DNA of 64,000 nt from NCBI RefSeq assembly GCF_900185715.1, contig NZ_FYAS01000043.1, forward strand, positions 1 through 64,000. The letters are read 5' to 3'. The position numbers were made by a program, and so were the translations under genes. The DNA is from Allobosea sp. CS1GBMeth4. Its GTDB lineage: Bacteria > Pseudomonadota > Alphaproteobacteria > Rhizobiales > Beijerinckiaceae. The notes beneath the pieces are model-generated. The model made no database searches and had not been told where the DNA came from. It saw nothing but the letters and a program-made list of their open reading frames with translations. Below are positions 39,353 through 48,172 of the stretch, piece after piece (within the stretch, counting starts at the first letter, position 1; each line of letters begins with the position of its first letter).

Positions 39353-41017
39353 CTACTTTCCGCGCGATATCGCCGGCTTCTCGGCGTCGGCCTGCGCCGC
39401 CGCGGCCGGCGCAAGTGCCGCCGACCAGGGCATCGTCCAGGTTTCGCTGAGCGCCTGTTTTCCCGCGCGCAGAAGCACGCGCAGGTCGGTGCTCTCGCCC
39501 GGACGCAGGCTGACGTCGACGATCGCCCGGAAGCCCTTGGCGGCGGCGTTCGGCGCGAGGATCGTGCCGGCCACGGTCCCGGTCGACACCGTCGCGACGA
39601 CCGCGACGCGCTTGGGGTCCGACAGGTAGTATTCCAGGTCGCCGGCGTTGAAGTCGATGATGAAGCGCCGCCTGGCGAGGTCGGCATCGACGCTCTCGCG
39701 GGCGGCGAAGCTGCTCTGCACCTGCGCCAGCGCATGCAGGGTCTCGGTCGTCGAGACCGTGGTCATGCGATAGTTCAGCTCGGCCGGCTGGCCGCTCGGC
39801 AGGGGCGTCTTCGGCGTCCAGCAGCAGACGATGTTGTCGAATTCCTCGCCCTGCGTCGGGATCTCGATCAGGTCGACCCGGCCCTCGCCCCAGTCGCCGA
39901 CGGGCTCGATCCAGTAGCCGGGCCGGGCGTGGTAATGCGCCTCGAGATCCTGATAATGGCCGAATTCGCGATCGCGCTGGATCAGCCCGAAGCCGCGCGG
40001 GTTGCGATCGTGAAAGGACGAGATCGCCAGCGCCGCCGGATTGCGGATCGGCCGCCAGATCCATTCGCCGGCGCCGGTCTTCAGCAGCAGCCCGTCGGAA
40101 TCATGGACTTCCGGACGGAAATCGGTGCGCTGCTCGCGGTCCCCCTCCCCGGCGAGGAACATCGAGGTGAGCGGCGCGATGCCGATGCGCTCGATCGGCC
40201 GGCGCGGCACGATCGTCGCCGTGACGGCGATCGTGGTCTGCTGGCCCGGCGTCACGACATAGCGGAAGGCGCCGCTCACCGAGGGTGAATCGAGCAGCCC
40301 GTAGATGACGAGGTCGACGCTGTCGGGCTTCGGCTTCTCCAGCCACAGCCCCCGGAAGAACGGGAACTCCTCCGGCTGTTCGCCGCCGACGTCGAGCGCG
40401 AGCGAGCGCGCCGAGAGGCCGTAGCGGTGGCCGCGCCCGAGAAAGCGGAAATAGCTGGCCCCGAGGAAGGAGATCACCTCGTCCTGCACCTTCAGGTCGT
40501 TGAGCGTGGTCGTGACGGCGAATCCGGCAAATCCGAGCGACACCGGCAGCTTCTGCGGGATCTGGGCCTTGCCGTATTCGAACAGCGCCATGTTGAACGG
40601 CAGCGGAATCGCGTTGCCGTCGCTGATCACGTGGATCGGGACCGGCTTGTCGTGCAGGAAGCCGAGATGGAACAGGTGCAGGCGATAGTCCGAGCCGCTG
40701 TCCTGCCAGAGCGCCTTGTCCCTGCGGAACCTGATCTCGCGATAGCTGTCGTAGGTGAGCGCCTTGAGCGCTTCTGGAATGCCGGGCGCGCTCGTGTCGA
40801 ACGGCCGCGCCGCAAGCTCGCGGGCCTGGCGGACGACGTCCTCGTAACCGAAATTGCCGCGCTGCTCGGGCGGCGCGGCCGGCCTGCGGCCGTCCTGGGC
40901 CGCGCCGGGCGAGGCGAGCCCGATCGAGGCCAGCCCCGCCAGCACGGCGCGGCGGGACGGTTCCGCCACCGCTCTCGACGTCTCGTCGCCCGGGGGAAGG
41001 CGCTGGCTTCTGCTCAC
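39353..41017 (-). CDS. Periplasmic glucan biosynthesis protein (OpgG/OpgD family)
   Basis: The 554-residue protein has a Tat-like leader (SRRAVLAGLASIGLASPGAAQ) and the OpgG/MdoG domain: NFGYEDVVRQARELAARPFD, YDSYREIRFRRDKALW, LGASYFRFLGRGHRYGLSARSLALD, GEGEWIW-like AGEWIWRPIRNP and DWGEGRVDLIEIPT. These proteins shape osmoregulated periplasmic glucans. The Tat signal favours OpgD over OpgG. The glucosyltransferase gene opgH is not adjacent. The GTG at 41017 follows GGAGCGTGAC. Confidence 0.93.
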   Translation of the reverse strand: MSRSQRLPPGDETSRAVAEPSRRAVLAGLASIGLASPGAAQDGRRPAAPPEQRGNFGYEDVVRQARELAARPFDTSAPGIPEALKALTYDSYREIRFRRDKALWQDSGSDYRLHLFHLGFLHDKPVPIHVISDGNAIPLPFNMALFEYGKAQIPQKLPVSLGFAGFAVTTTLNDLKVQDEVISFLGASYFRFLGRGHRYGLSARSLALDVGGEQPEEFPFFRGLWLEKPKPDSVDLVIYGLLDSPSVSGAFRYVVTPGQQTTIAVTATIVPRRPIERIGIAPLTSMFLAGEGDREQRTDFRPEVHDSDGLLLKTGAGEWIWRPIRNPAALAISSFHDRNPRGFGLIQRDREFGHYQDLEAHYHARPGYWIEPVGDWGEGRVDLIEIPTQGEEFDNIVCCWTPKTPLPSGQPAELNYRMTTVSTTETLHALAQVQSSFAARESVDADLARRRFIIDFNAGDLEYYLSDPKRVAVVATVSTGTVAGTILAPNAAAKGFRAIVDVSLRPGESTDLRVLLRAGKQALSETWTMPWSAALAPAAAAQADAEKPAISRGK

Positions 41018-41183
41018 GTCACGCTCCGCTTCGCTGGTGGGCTGTGGCCGCGCATGGGCGGCGACCTGCCAACGTGATGCGGACGCTGATGTTCCGTGAA
41101 TAGAAACGGAACGCGCACCTCAAAAGTTGCACGATGTTAATGATACAATTAGCGAAATACCTGCCGATCCGAAATTCCCGACG

Positions 41184-41205
41184 AGTCTTCGGTCGGCTTA
41201 AGACT
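41184..41205. promoter_or_regulatory. Dyad in the opg–DUF2336 divergent region
   Basis: AGTCTT-N10-AAGACT is a perfect 6-bp inverted repeat within a locally AT-rich 255-base intergenic region (41018–41272). It may be a regulator site for the DUF2336 gene, 68 bases downstream. No other structure is evident in the region. Confidence 0.35.
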
Positions 41206-41272
41206 AAATCAAACCGCGCGCGCTAACGTTCGGGCATTGCCTGAGACGCGATACTCCTGCGGAACTGCGCCG

Positions 41273-42286
41273 ATGCTCCATTCCCTGTCCCGCATGCCGG
41301 CGGAGATGTCCTCCGAATCGCGGCGCAAGCTGCTGAACGCGGTCACCGACCTGTTCCTGCTCGATGTCGATCCGAGCGAGGCGGCGAAGGACCATTACGG
41401 CGAGATCGCCCTGCGCTCGCTGCCGCATCTGGCCACGGAGGAACGCCGGCACTACGCCGATTCCGTCGCCGAGGTCGAAACGCTGCCGCGCCAGGTCGCG
41501 GTGTCGCTGGCGAACGACGGCGACAGCGAGGTGGCGCGGCTCGTGCTCAGACTCTCCCCCGTCCTGACCGATACCGACCTGGCCGCCATCGCCGTCAGCC
41601 AGACGCAGCAGCATCTCGCGGCCATCGCCGAGCGCGCGCGCCTGTCGGAAGGCGTCACCGACATCCTGGTCGAGCGCGGCGACACGACCGTGCTGCGCAC
41701 GGTCTCGGGCAATGAGGGCGCGCAGTTCTCCGATCACGGTTTCGACCGGCTGCTGCAGCGCGGCGGCGACGACGCTGTGGTTGGCGAGGCGCTGGCGCGC
41801 CGCTCGGACCTGTCGCCCCAGCGGGTCGAGCGCGTGCTGCGCATCGTCGAGCAGATCGCCGACCAGTCCGAGCGCGGCGCCGAGGCGGAGACGCTCGCCC
41901 GGCAGGCACGCCAGCAGCGCCTCGAGGTGAAGCTCCTGCTCGCCGACCTGCGGACCAGGACGCGCACCCTCGACGACGTCGTCACCATGCTGGCGGAAGA
42001 GGACCGCGCCTTCCACCTCGCGCAGGTGATCGCGGCGAGCGCGGAGGTCACCAACGAACAGGCCCTGCGCGTGCTGATGCAGCGCGACGTCAGCGGCATC
42101 GCCGTGCTGGCGCGCACGCTCGAGCTCGGCAAGGACACCTTCCACGCCGTCCTGCAACTGCGCGGGCGGCGCCTCTACTTCAAGGCCAAGGACATCGAGG
42201 ACGACCTGCGCGACTATGTCCAGCTCGACATGGCGACGGCCGAGCGCACGATGCGCTTCCTGCGCCTCAAGACCAAGCTCGGCTGA
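41273..42286 (+). CDS. DUF2336 protein
   Basis: The 337-residue, almost entirely helical protein consists of HEAT-like helical pairs: LLNAVTDLFLLDVDPSEAAKDHYGEIALRSL at the start, DSEVARLVLRLSPVLTDTDLAAIA, HGFDRLLQRGGDDAVVGEALARRSDLSP and RDVSGIAVLARTLELGKDTFHAVL. This matches DUF2336, an alphaproteobacterial family of unknown function often near signalling or cell-envelope genes. ATG at 41273 is chosen over an in-frame TTG at 41237 because it sits nearer a ribosome-like GGAA. Confidence 0.88.
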   Translation: MLHSLSRMPAEMSSESRRKLLNAVTDLFLLDVDPSEAAKDHYGEIALRSLPHLATEERRHYADSVAEVETLPRQVAVSLANDGDSEVARLVLRLSPVLTDTDLAAIAVSQTQQHLAAIAERARLSEGVTDILVERGDTTVLRTVSGNEGAQFSDHGFDRLLQRGGDDAVVGEALARRSDLSPQRVERVLRIVEQIADQSERGAEAETLARQARQQRLEVKLLLADLRTRTRTLDDVVTMLAEEDRAFHLAQVIAASAEVTNEQALRVLMQRDVSGIAVLARTLELGKDTFHAVLQLRGRRLYFKAKDIEDDLRDYVQLDMATAERTMRFLRLKTKLG

Positions 42287-42340
42287 GCGCCGGGCGGGGC
42301 GCCACAAAAGCGCGACAATCCCGCCCTCACCTGCTAGATC

Positions 42341-42979
42341 ATGAACATGATCCTGGCTATTGGCGCCGCGCGCATGACGCTTTTCCCGGCCGCTGCCGCC
42401 CTGGCGGCGTCGCTGGTCGCCACCTCTCCCGCCGCTGCGCAGGCCTTCCTGCCCCTCTCCGGCTTCGGGCTCCTGCCGTCCTTCGCCTGGTCGGAGCCGA
42501 CGCTGTCGCCCGGCGGCGTCAAATGGGAAGGCTCGTATGCCCGCATCTCCAGCGGGTTCCAGGTCACCAGCTCGAAGCGTTTCGGGACCTCCGCCGGCCC
42601 GGTGATCGGGCTCGAGGCCGGCAAGATGTGGCGCGACGGCGACTTCGTCTACGGCATTTCCGGGGCGCTCGAATTCTCGCCGTCCTTCGGCGGCTACGCC
42701 AATCCCGGCTTCAACCAGGCGAGCTACACCCGTGACATCGCCGGAGCCTTCCAGGTCAGGGCCGGCGTGTTCGCGACGCCGGACGTACTGCTCTATACGA
42801 GCGTCGGCATGTCGGCCGCGAACGAGACCTTCCGCTATGGCGCGACGCCGTTCTCGACGCCGTTCTCGCGCTCCGACATCGCGGTCAGGCCGGAGGCGCG
42901 CGCCGGCGTCGCATGGGCGGTGACCAACAACGTGACGCTCGGGCTCGAGGTCGGCGTGGTCGGACCGGCAGTCCGTTGA
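42341..42979 (+). CDS. Outer-membrane beta-barrel protein (porin/OmpA-like barrel)
   Basis: The 212-residue protein has a signal peptide (AAALAASLVATSPAAAQA, cleavage near residue 34). Alternating aromatic strands follow: WEGSYARISSGFQVTSSKRF, GPVIGLEAGKMWRDGDFVYGISGALEFS, YTRDIAGAFQVRAGVFATPDVLLYTSVGMS and RPEARAGVAWAVTNNVTLGLEVG. This is the pattern of an eight-stranded OM barrel of the rhizobial Omp25/31 type. It ends a few residues short of the usual terminal aromatic, closing VVGPAVR, so the last strand may be truncated. Confidence 0.8.
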   Translation: MNMILAIGAARMTLFPAAAALAASLVATSPAAAQAFLPLSGFGLLPSFAWSEPTLSPGGVKWEGSYARISSGFQVTSSKRFGTSAGPVIGLEAGKMWRDGDFVYGISGALEFSPSFGGYANPGFNQASYTRDIAGAFQVRAGVFATPDVLLYTSVGMSAANETFRYGATPFSTPFSRSDIAVRPEARAGVAWAVTNNVTLGLEVGVVGPAVR

Positions 42980-43040
42980 GGATGCGATTCAAGGCGTTGG
43001 CGGATTGATTCAAGCCGCCGGCGTAAGCCTTTGAAACAGT

Positions 43041-43146
43041 GTCATTCTCAGGCGAAGCGAAGCGCAGGCCCGAGAATCTCGTGACGAGAAGGCGCCTGTC
43101 GGAGACGCCTCCGGCCTGAGATGCACGGGGCAAGCCCGAGCATGAC
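43041..43146. repeat. Palindromic mosaic repeat, family B, copy 2
   Basis: Begins GTCATTCTCAGGCGAAGCGA, then GCGCAGGCCCGAGAATCTCGTGA, a CGGCCTGAGATGCAC module, and ends CAAGCCCGAGCATGAC. Its two halves can pair as CTC(A/G)GGC...GCCCGAG. It lies between the convergent OMP and parC genes. Confidence 0.8.
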
Positions 43147-43154
43147 GCTTTCCC

Positions 43155-45401
43155 TCAGCCCCCGAACTTGTTGGCCTTCGGGAAGCCCTTGGGCGGCAGG
43201 CGACCGGCCTCGGCGCGGTGGCCGAGCCATTCGATCAGCTCGGCCTGCGCCACCGTCCAGGTCCGGTTGGAGGAATCGAGCCAGGTCAGCCCGTCCTCCA
43301 GCTTGAAGACCTTGGCGTCGGACAAGCCGCCATCCTTGTAGCGCTGCAGCCTGACGCCCTTGCCGCGGCTCATCTCGGCGACCTCGGAGAGCGGGAAGCA
43401 GAGCAGCTTGCGGTTCTGGCCGATGATCGCGACATGGTCGCCCTCGGCGGGCACGGCGAGCATCGCCTCGACCGGGGCCTCGACATTGAGCACCTGCCTG
43501 CCCTTGCGGGTATTGGCGACGACGTCGTCGCTGGGGACGACGAAGCCGCGCCCTTCCGTGGTGGCGACGAGCAGCTTCAGGCCCGCCCTGTAGGGGAAGG
43601 CGGCGACGATGTCGGCGCTCTCCTCGAGCTCGATCATCAGCCGGATCGGATCGCCGAAGCCGCGCCCGCCCGGCAGCTTCGAGGCTTCCAGGGTGAAGAT
43701 CTTGCCGTTGGTCGCCATCACCAGGACCTTGGCCGTGGTCTCGGTGAAGAAGGCGGTGCGCAGGCCGTCATCGCCCTTGAAGGACAGGCTCGACAGGTCC
43801 TGGACATGGCCCTTCAGCGCCCTGATCCAGCCCTTCTTCGAGATCACCACCGTCACCGGCTCGCGCTCGACCATGGCCTGGGTCAGGTCGATCTCGGCGG
43901 TGTCGGGCATGTCGGCGAAGCTGGTGCGGCGCTTGCCGATCGCCGTCTCCGGGCCGAACAGCTTCTTCACCTCGCGGATGTCCCAGGAGATGGTCTTCCA
44001 CTGCTGCGCCTCGGAGGCGATCAGGCCCTCGATCTGACCCTTCTCCCGGGTCAGCTCCTCGAACTCGGTCTTGAGCTGCATCTCCTCGAGCTTGCGCAGG
44101 GCGCGCAGGCGGGTGTCGAGGATGGCGTTGGCCTGGACCTCGCTGAGCTGAAAGACCTTCATCAGCTCGAGCTTGGGCTCGTCCTCCTCGCGGATGATCT
44201 TGATCACCCGGTCGAGGTCGAGATAGACGATCAGAAGGCCGGCGAGGATTTCGAGGCGCTTGTCGATCTGGCCGAGGCGGAAGCGCGAGCGCCGGATCAG
44301 CACCTCGCGGCGATGGTCGAGCCAGGCGCGCAGGGCCTCGGCGAGGCCGAGCACGCGCGGCACCAGCCCGCCGGTCAGCACGTTCATGTTCATCGGAATG
44401 CGCGATTCCAGCTCGGAGAGCCGGAACAGCGATTCCATCATCAGGTTGGCGTCGACATTGCGGGCGCGCGGCTCGATGACGATGCGGATGTCCTCCGCGG
44501 ATTCGTCGCGCAGATCCGCGACCAATGGCAGCTTCCGCTCGTTGAGCAGCTCGGCGATCTTCTCGATCAGCCGGCCCTTGGAGACCATGTAGGGGATCTC
44601 GGTGACGACGGCGAGCCAGGTGCCCCTGCCCTGGTCCTCGACATGCCAGCGCGCCCTGGTGCGGAAGGCGCCGCGGCCGGTGCGATAGGTCTCGACCATC
44701 GAGGCCCGGCTCTCGACGATGATGCCTCCGGTCGGGAAATCCGGCCCCGGCACGAAGGTCATCAACTGCTCGGACGTCGTGCCGGGATGCTGGATCAGAT
44801 AGAGCGCCGCGTCGCAGAGCTCGGCGGCGTTGTGCGGCGGGATCGAGGTCGCCATGCCGACGGCGATGCCCTGCGAGCCATTGGCGAGCAGGTTCGGGAA
44901 GGCGGCGGGGAGCACCATCGGCTCCTCGTCCTCGCCATTATAGGTCTCGCGGAAATCGACCGCGTCCTCCTCGATCCCGTCGAGCAGGAGGCGCGCGACC
45001 TCGGTCATGCGCGCTTCGGTGTAGCGGTAGGCGGCAGCGTTGTCGCCGTCGATATTGCCGAAATTGCCCTGGCCGTCGACGAGCGGGTAGCGCTGGGCGA
45101 AGTCCTGGGCGAGGCGCACCAGCGCGTCGTAGACCGACTGGTCGCCATGCGGGTGGAACTTGCCGATGACGTCGCCGACGATGCGGGCGCATTTCTTGTG
45201 GACCTGGCCGGGATCGAGCCGGAGCAGGCGCATGGCGTGCAGGATGCGGCGATGGACGGGCTTCAACCCGTCGCGCGCATCCGGCAGGGCGCGGTGCATG
45301 ATCGTCGAGAGCGCATAGGCGAGATAGCGCTCCTCGAGCGCGCTCTTCAGATCGACGCGTTCGGCTTCCTCCTCCGGAGGCGGCTCGACGGGTTTGCCCA
45401 T
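43155..45401 (-). CDS. parC: DNA topoisomerase IV subunit A
   Basis: ParC cuts and rejoins DNA to unlink daughter chromosomes. The 748-residue protein has [29 protein letters not shown] near the start, the catalytic tyrosine in [16 protein letters not shown], a coiled-coil region (about 370–450) and six-bladed C-terminal repeats ([33 protein letters not shown]). The quinolone-binding helix reads [12 protein letters not shown]: Gln stands where E. coli ParC has Ser80, and Asp where it has Glu84. recO lies upstream on the same strand. Confidence 0.97.
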   Translation of the reverse strand: MGKPVEPPPEEEAERVDLKSALEERYLAYALSTIMHRALPDARDGLKPVHRRILHAMRLLRLDPGQVHKKCARIVGDVIGKFHPHGDQSVYDALVRLAQDFAQRYPLVDGQGNFGNIDGDNAAAYRYTEARMTEVARLLLDGIEEDAVDFRETYNGEDEEPMVLPAAFPNLLANGSQGIAVGMATSIPPHNAAELCDAALYLIQHPGTTSEQLMTFVPGPDFPTGGIIVESRASMVETYRTGRGAFRTRARWHVEDQGRGTWLAVVTEIPYMVSKGRLIEKIAELLNERKLPLVADLRDESAEDIRIVIEPRARNVDANLMMESLFRLSELESRIPMNMNVLTGGLVPRVLGLAEALRAWLDHRREVLIRRSRFRLGQIDKRLEILAGLLIVYLDLDRVIKIIREEDEPKLELMKVFQLSEVQANAILDTRLRALRKLEEMQLKTEFEELTREKGQIEGLIASEAQQWKTISWDIREVKKLFGPETAIGKRRTSFADMPDTAEIDLTQAMVEREPVTVVISKKGWIRALKGHVQDLSSLSFKGDDGLRTAFFTETTAKVLVMATNGKIFTLEASKLPGGRGFGDPIRLMIELEESADIVAAFPYRAGLKLLVATTEGRGFVVPSDDVVANTRKGRQVLNVEAPVEAMLAVPAEGDHVAIIGQNRKLLCFPLSEVAEMSRGKGVRLQRYKDGGLSDAKVFKLEDGLTWLDSSNRTWTVAQAELIEWLGHRAEAGRLPPKGFPKANKFGG

Positions 45402-45433
45402 GCTTTCACTGACCTTCGAACTCGTGGCGCGTC

Positions 45434-45640
45434 GTCATTCCGGGGCGGCGCTGGAGCCCGGAACCCATGAACACGGCCCGTATCCGTCATGGTCGGGCTT
45501 GTCCCGACCATCCACGTCTTCGCCCGGCGGATCGAGCGTGGTGGACGTGGATGCTCGCCGCGAGGGCGAGCCTGACGACACTGGAGCCGCCTCGTGGTCA
45601 TGGGTTCCGGGCTCGCTGCCGCGCAGCGCCTCGGAATGAC
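45434..45640. repeat. Nested palindromic mosaic repeat, family C (full form), copy 1
   Basis: Occupies most of the 314-base gene-free stretch 45402–45715. From outside in: CATTCCGGGGC / CTCGGAATGAC; CCCGGAACCCATGA / TCATGGGTTCCGGG; and the central hairpins GTCGGGCTTGTCCCGAC and CTCGCCGCGAGGGCGAG, joined by CATCCACGTC/GACGTGGATG arms. It could fold as a cruciform. Near-identical modules occur at 47961–48168. The last 75 bases before recO hold three copies of GCCGGCGGAAA-like sequence and no gene. Confidence 0.85.
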
Positions 45641-45715
45641 GCGCGAATCACCTGTTGCACAATGCCGGCGGAAAGGCAGCAACGCAAAACGTCGCCGGCG
45701 GAAAACCGGCGGAAA

Positions 45716-46444
45716 TCAGTGGATTCTCGCCGCCAGCTCCAGCAGGCGTGCCCGCTCGGGCGGCTCCTGCAGGCCGCGCGGTCCGTAGAGATCGCGGCGC
45801 AGGAAGAAACCTGTCAGCGCGAAGCCGGCGGCGATCTCGGCCGCAGCCGGCCGGCGCGCGCCCTGCCCCTCGCTCAGGAAGGCCGGCAGGGCGAGGAGCC
45901 GGTCGAGATAGGGCTGCGCCGCCTGGCGGCTCACCGCCTTGCCCGATTTCGGCGAGACATGGCTGAGATCCTCGCGCAGGCCGGTGACGGCGCAACGTTC
46001 GAGCGAAAGCCCGTAGCCGAGCTCGGAAAGCATGGCGAGCTCGAAGCGCACCATCAGCGCCGGCGCGATCGCGAGCTCATCGAGATGGGCGATCAGCACC
46101 GAGAGGCCCTCATAGAGCCCGGGATGCGGGTCGCGCTCCGGCAGCAGGCGCAGCAGCGCGGCGACGTTGGCGAGCCCGTAGAGCGCGACCGGCCGGGCCA
46201 TCAGCCGGGCCGCATGCGAGGTCAGGAGCTCGACCTTGTACTCGCCGAGATGCTCGTCGAGCCGGGCCCGCCAGGTCAGCGAGACGAGATTGCCGGGCTG
46301 CAGCACCGGCTGCAGCCTGCTGGAGCGGCCGCCGCGGACGAGGCCGAGATGGCGGCCGTGCCCGCGCGTCATCGCCTCCAGGATCACGGCGTTCTCGCCA
46401 TGGCGCCTGACGCCGATGATCGTGCCCTCGTCGCTCCATTCCAT
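45716..46444 (-). CDS. recO: DNA repair protein RecO
   Basis: RecO helps load RecA with RecF/RecR and anneals single strands. The 242-residue protein starts with the OB-fold MEWSDEGTIIGVRRHGENAVILEAMTRGHGRHLGLVRGG, followed by a helical domain (RFELAMLSELGYGLSLERCAVTG). The fuller set of zinc cysteines seen in some RecO proteins is absent. In many Rhizobiales recO follows era; here era is 14 kb away and recO precedes parC. Confidence 0.93.
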   Translation of the reverse strand: MEWSDEGTIIGVRRHGENAVILEAMTRGHGRHLGLVRGGRSSRLQPVLQPGNLVSLTWRARLDEHLGEYKVELLTSHAARLMARPVALYGLANVAALLRLLPERDPHPGLYEGLSVLIAHLDELAIAPALMVRFELAMLSELGYGLSLERCAVTGLREDLSHVSPKSGKAVSRQAAQPYLDRLLALPAFLSEGQGARRPAAAEIAAGFALTGFFLRRDLYGPRGLQEPPERARLLELAARIH

Positions 46445-46487
46445 GGCGGGAGAGTTAGGGTGCGAGGCCGAACGCCGTCAATCGCGC

Positions 46488-46592
46488 GTCGTTCTCGGGC
46501 CCAGCGTAGCGGAGACCCGAGAATCTCCTGACGAGAAGGCGCGATCAGGAGCCTCCTCCGGCCTGAGATGGTCGGTCGAGCCCGACCATGAC
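46488..46592. repeat. Palindromic mosaic repeat, family B, copy 3
   Basis: Begins GTCGTTCTCGGGCCCAGCG, has GCGGAGACCCGAGAATCTCCTGA, CCGGCCTGAGATGGTC and ends GAGCCCGACCATGAC. Same module order as the copy at 43041. It lies between recO and the tautomerase gene, both minus strand. Confidence 0.8.
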
Positions 46593-46608
46593 GCCTGTTG
46601 CTCTCGGC

Positions 46609-46992
46609 TCACGCCACGTACTGCGCGATCCCTCCCCCGAAGGACCAGTCCTCGCGCTTGACCTCGACGAGGTTGATGAAGATGTCGTCGGGCTTCAGGC
46701 CCGGCTCCTTCTGCAGGTTCTCGGCGATGGCGGCATAGAGCGCCTTCTTCTGGGTGATGCCGCGGGTGTTGGCGACGACGAGCTGGATGATGACCAGCGC
46801 ATCGCTGCGGTTGAAGCCGAAATAATTGGCGTCGAAGACGAACTCCTCGGCCTCGTGCTGGTGCACCACGGCGAAGAGGTCGTTCTCCGGCACCTCGAAG
46901 GTGGCGCGCAGAGCGCGATAGACGCCGTCGACGATGGCGGCGGGGTGCGAAGCGGGACGGCCGCGGCGCATCGAGATCCGGATCAGAGGCAT
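46609..46992 (-). CDS. Tautomerase-family protein (Tautomerase_2)
   Basis: The 127-residue protein starts MPLIRISMRRGR, giving the catalytic N-terminal proline after Met removal. It contains EVPENDLFAVVHQHEAEEFVFDANYFGFNRSDALVIIQL and a C-terminal VKREDWSFGGGIAQY typical of the Tautomerase_2 group, relatives of malonate semialdehyde decarboxylase. ATG at 46992 follows GGAG and exposes Pro at position 2, which decides the start. It is divergent from a LysR gene that probably controls it. Substrate not known. Confidence 0.9.
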   Translation of the reverse strand: MPLIRISMRRGRPASHPAAIVDGVYRALRATFEVPENDLFAVVHQHEAEEFVFDANYFGFNRSDALVIIQLVVANTRGITQKKALYAAIAENLQKEPGLKPDDIFINLVEVKREDWSFGGGIAQYVA

Positions 46993-47066
46993 GACAAGGC
47001 TCCATGGGTTGGGCGGCATCGCCGCCGACATCTCGACGCTAGGCTTGTCCCATCAATCCGAAAATA

Positions 47067-47082
47067 ATATCTTTATAGATAT
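47067..47082. promoter_or_regulatory. AT-rich dyad between the tautomerase and lysR genes
   Basis: ATATCT-ttat-AGATAT, a perfect 6-bp inverted repeat, lies in a 60-base AT-rich island within the 114-base divergent spacer, 25 bases upstream of the LysR start. Position and symmetry suit an autoregulatory LysR site, although it does not follow the strict T-N11-A spacing. Confidence 0.5.
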
Positions 47083-47106
47083 CAGTGATCCTGATTTGAG
47101 ATTGAT

Positions 47107-47949
47107 ATGAGCAGCACACTCGACCTCGACGGCGTCGCCGCCTTCCTGCACGCGGCCGAGCTCTCCAGCTTCACCCGCGCCGCCGAGGCGCTCGGCACGG
47201 CGCAATCGCTGATCAGCACGCGGATCAAGAAGCTTGAGGAGGCGCTCGGCCAGCTGCTGCTGCAGCGCCATCCGCGCCTCGTCCGGCTGACCGCCGAGGG
47301 CGAGCGCTTCCTGCCGGCGGCGCGCGAGCTGATGGCAGCGCATGAGCGGGCTCGGACCTCCTTCCAGCAGGTTCAGGAGCGCATCGCCGTCGGCATCAGC
47401 GAACAGGCGGTCGGGGCCGACGCCCCGGCCCTGCTGGCGCGGCTCTCCCGGCACGACCCGTCCCTGGTGATCGGCCTGCGGATCGAGCCCTCGGCGGCGC
47501 TGGAGGCGGCGTTCGAGCGCGGCGAGCTCGATGTCGCGGTGGTGCGCCGGCTCGGGCCCGGGCGCACCGGCGAGGTGCTGCGGCGCGACGCCTTCGGCTG
47601 GTTCGGCTCGCCCGCGCTGGCGCGGCCGGACGGGCCGGTGCCGCTGGTCAGCCTGATGCCGGAATGCCGGCTGCGCCGCCACGCCATGGACGCGCTCGAC
47701 CGCGCCGGCCTGCCCTGGCGCGAGGCCTTCATCGGCGGCGGCATGGCGGCGGTGCTGGCGGCGGTCGAGGGCGGGCTCGGCGTCTCGCCTCTGGCGGCGC
47801 GGATCGCGCCGCGCGGAGCCGTCGACCTCGGCCCGCAATGGGGGCTGCCGGCGCTCGACAGCTTCGAGGTGGTGCTGCGCAGCAATGTCGCGACGCCGCG
47901 CGCCAACGCCTTCGTCAGGGAGCTCGCGGCGGCGTTCCGGGCGGGGTGA
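47107..47949 (+). CDS. LysR-family transcriptional regulator (tautomerase locus)
   Basis: The 280-residue protein has the winged helix LDGVAAFLHAAELSSFTRAAEALGTAQSLISTRIKKLEEALGQLLL. Its effector domain contains GELDVAVVRRLGPGRTGEVL and GGMAAVLAAVEGGLGVSPLAARIAP. It is somewhat shorter than average (about 300). Divergent transcription from the tautomerase gene implies that gene is its target. The inducer is unknown. Confidence 0.9.
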   Translation: MSSTLDLDGVAAFLHAAELSSFTRAAEALGTAQSLISTRIKKLEEALGQLLLQRHPRLVRLTAEGERFLPAARELMAAHERARTSFQQVQERIAVGISEQAVGADAPALLARLSRHDPSLVIGLRIEPSAALEAAFERGELDVAVVRRLGPGRTGEVLRRDAFGWFGSPALARPDGPVPLVSLMPECRLRRHAMDALDRAGLPWREAFIGGGMAAVLAAVEGGLGVSPLAARIAPRGAVDLGPQWGLPALDSFEVVLRSNVATPRANAFVRELAAAFRAG

Positions 47950-47960
47950 AACAGGGCGCC

Positions 47961-48168
47961 ATCCTCGGGCGGAACGAAGCGCAGACCCTGAAACCCATGA
48001 ACACTGCCCCTCCCGTCATGGTCGGGCTTGTCCCGACCATCCACGTCTTCATTGTTCGAGGACGGTGTTCACGACGTGGATGCTCGCCACAAGGGCGAGC
48101 ATGACGAACTGTGGCAGCGTCGTGGTCATGGGTTCCGGGCTCAGACCTCCGGCCTGCCCCGGAATGAC
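47961..48168. repeat. Nested palindromic mosaic repeat, family C (full form), copy 2
   Basis: Fills the gap between the convergent LysR and rsh genes. It shares with 45434–45640 the modules GAAACCCATGAACAC, GTCATGGTCGGGCTTGTCCCGACCATCCACGTCTTC (in parts), ACGTGGATGCTCGCC, AAGGGCGAGCATGAC and GTGGTCATGGGTTCCGGGCTC, ending GCCCCGGAATGAC. Its left end instead carries the family B start (CTCGGGCGGAACGAAGCG), showing recombination between families. Confidence 0.85.
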
Positions 48169-48172
48169 GGCG

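Noticed and set aside
36951-40064. A minus-strand open frame of over 1,000 codons opposite the RraA/UxaA genes.
   Set aside because: The opposite strand encodes clear RraA and UxaA family motifs, and the minus frame has no recognisable domains or ribosome site.
41101-41170. Possible CtrA site (TTAA-N7-TTAA) upstream of the DUF2336 gene.
   Set aside because: The best match is TTAA-N7-ATTA, which misses the second half-site; too weak to report as a feature.
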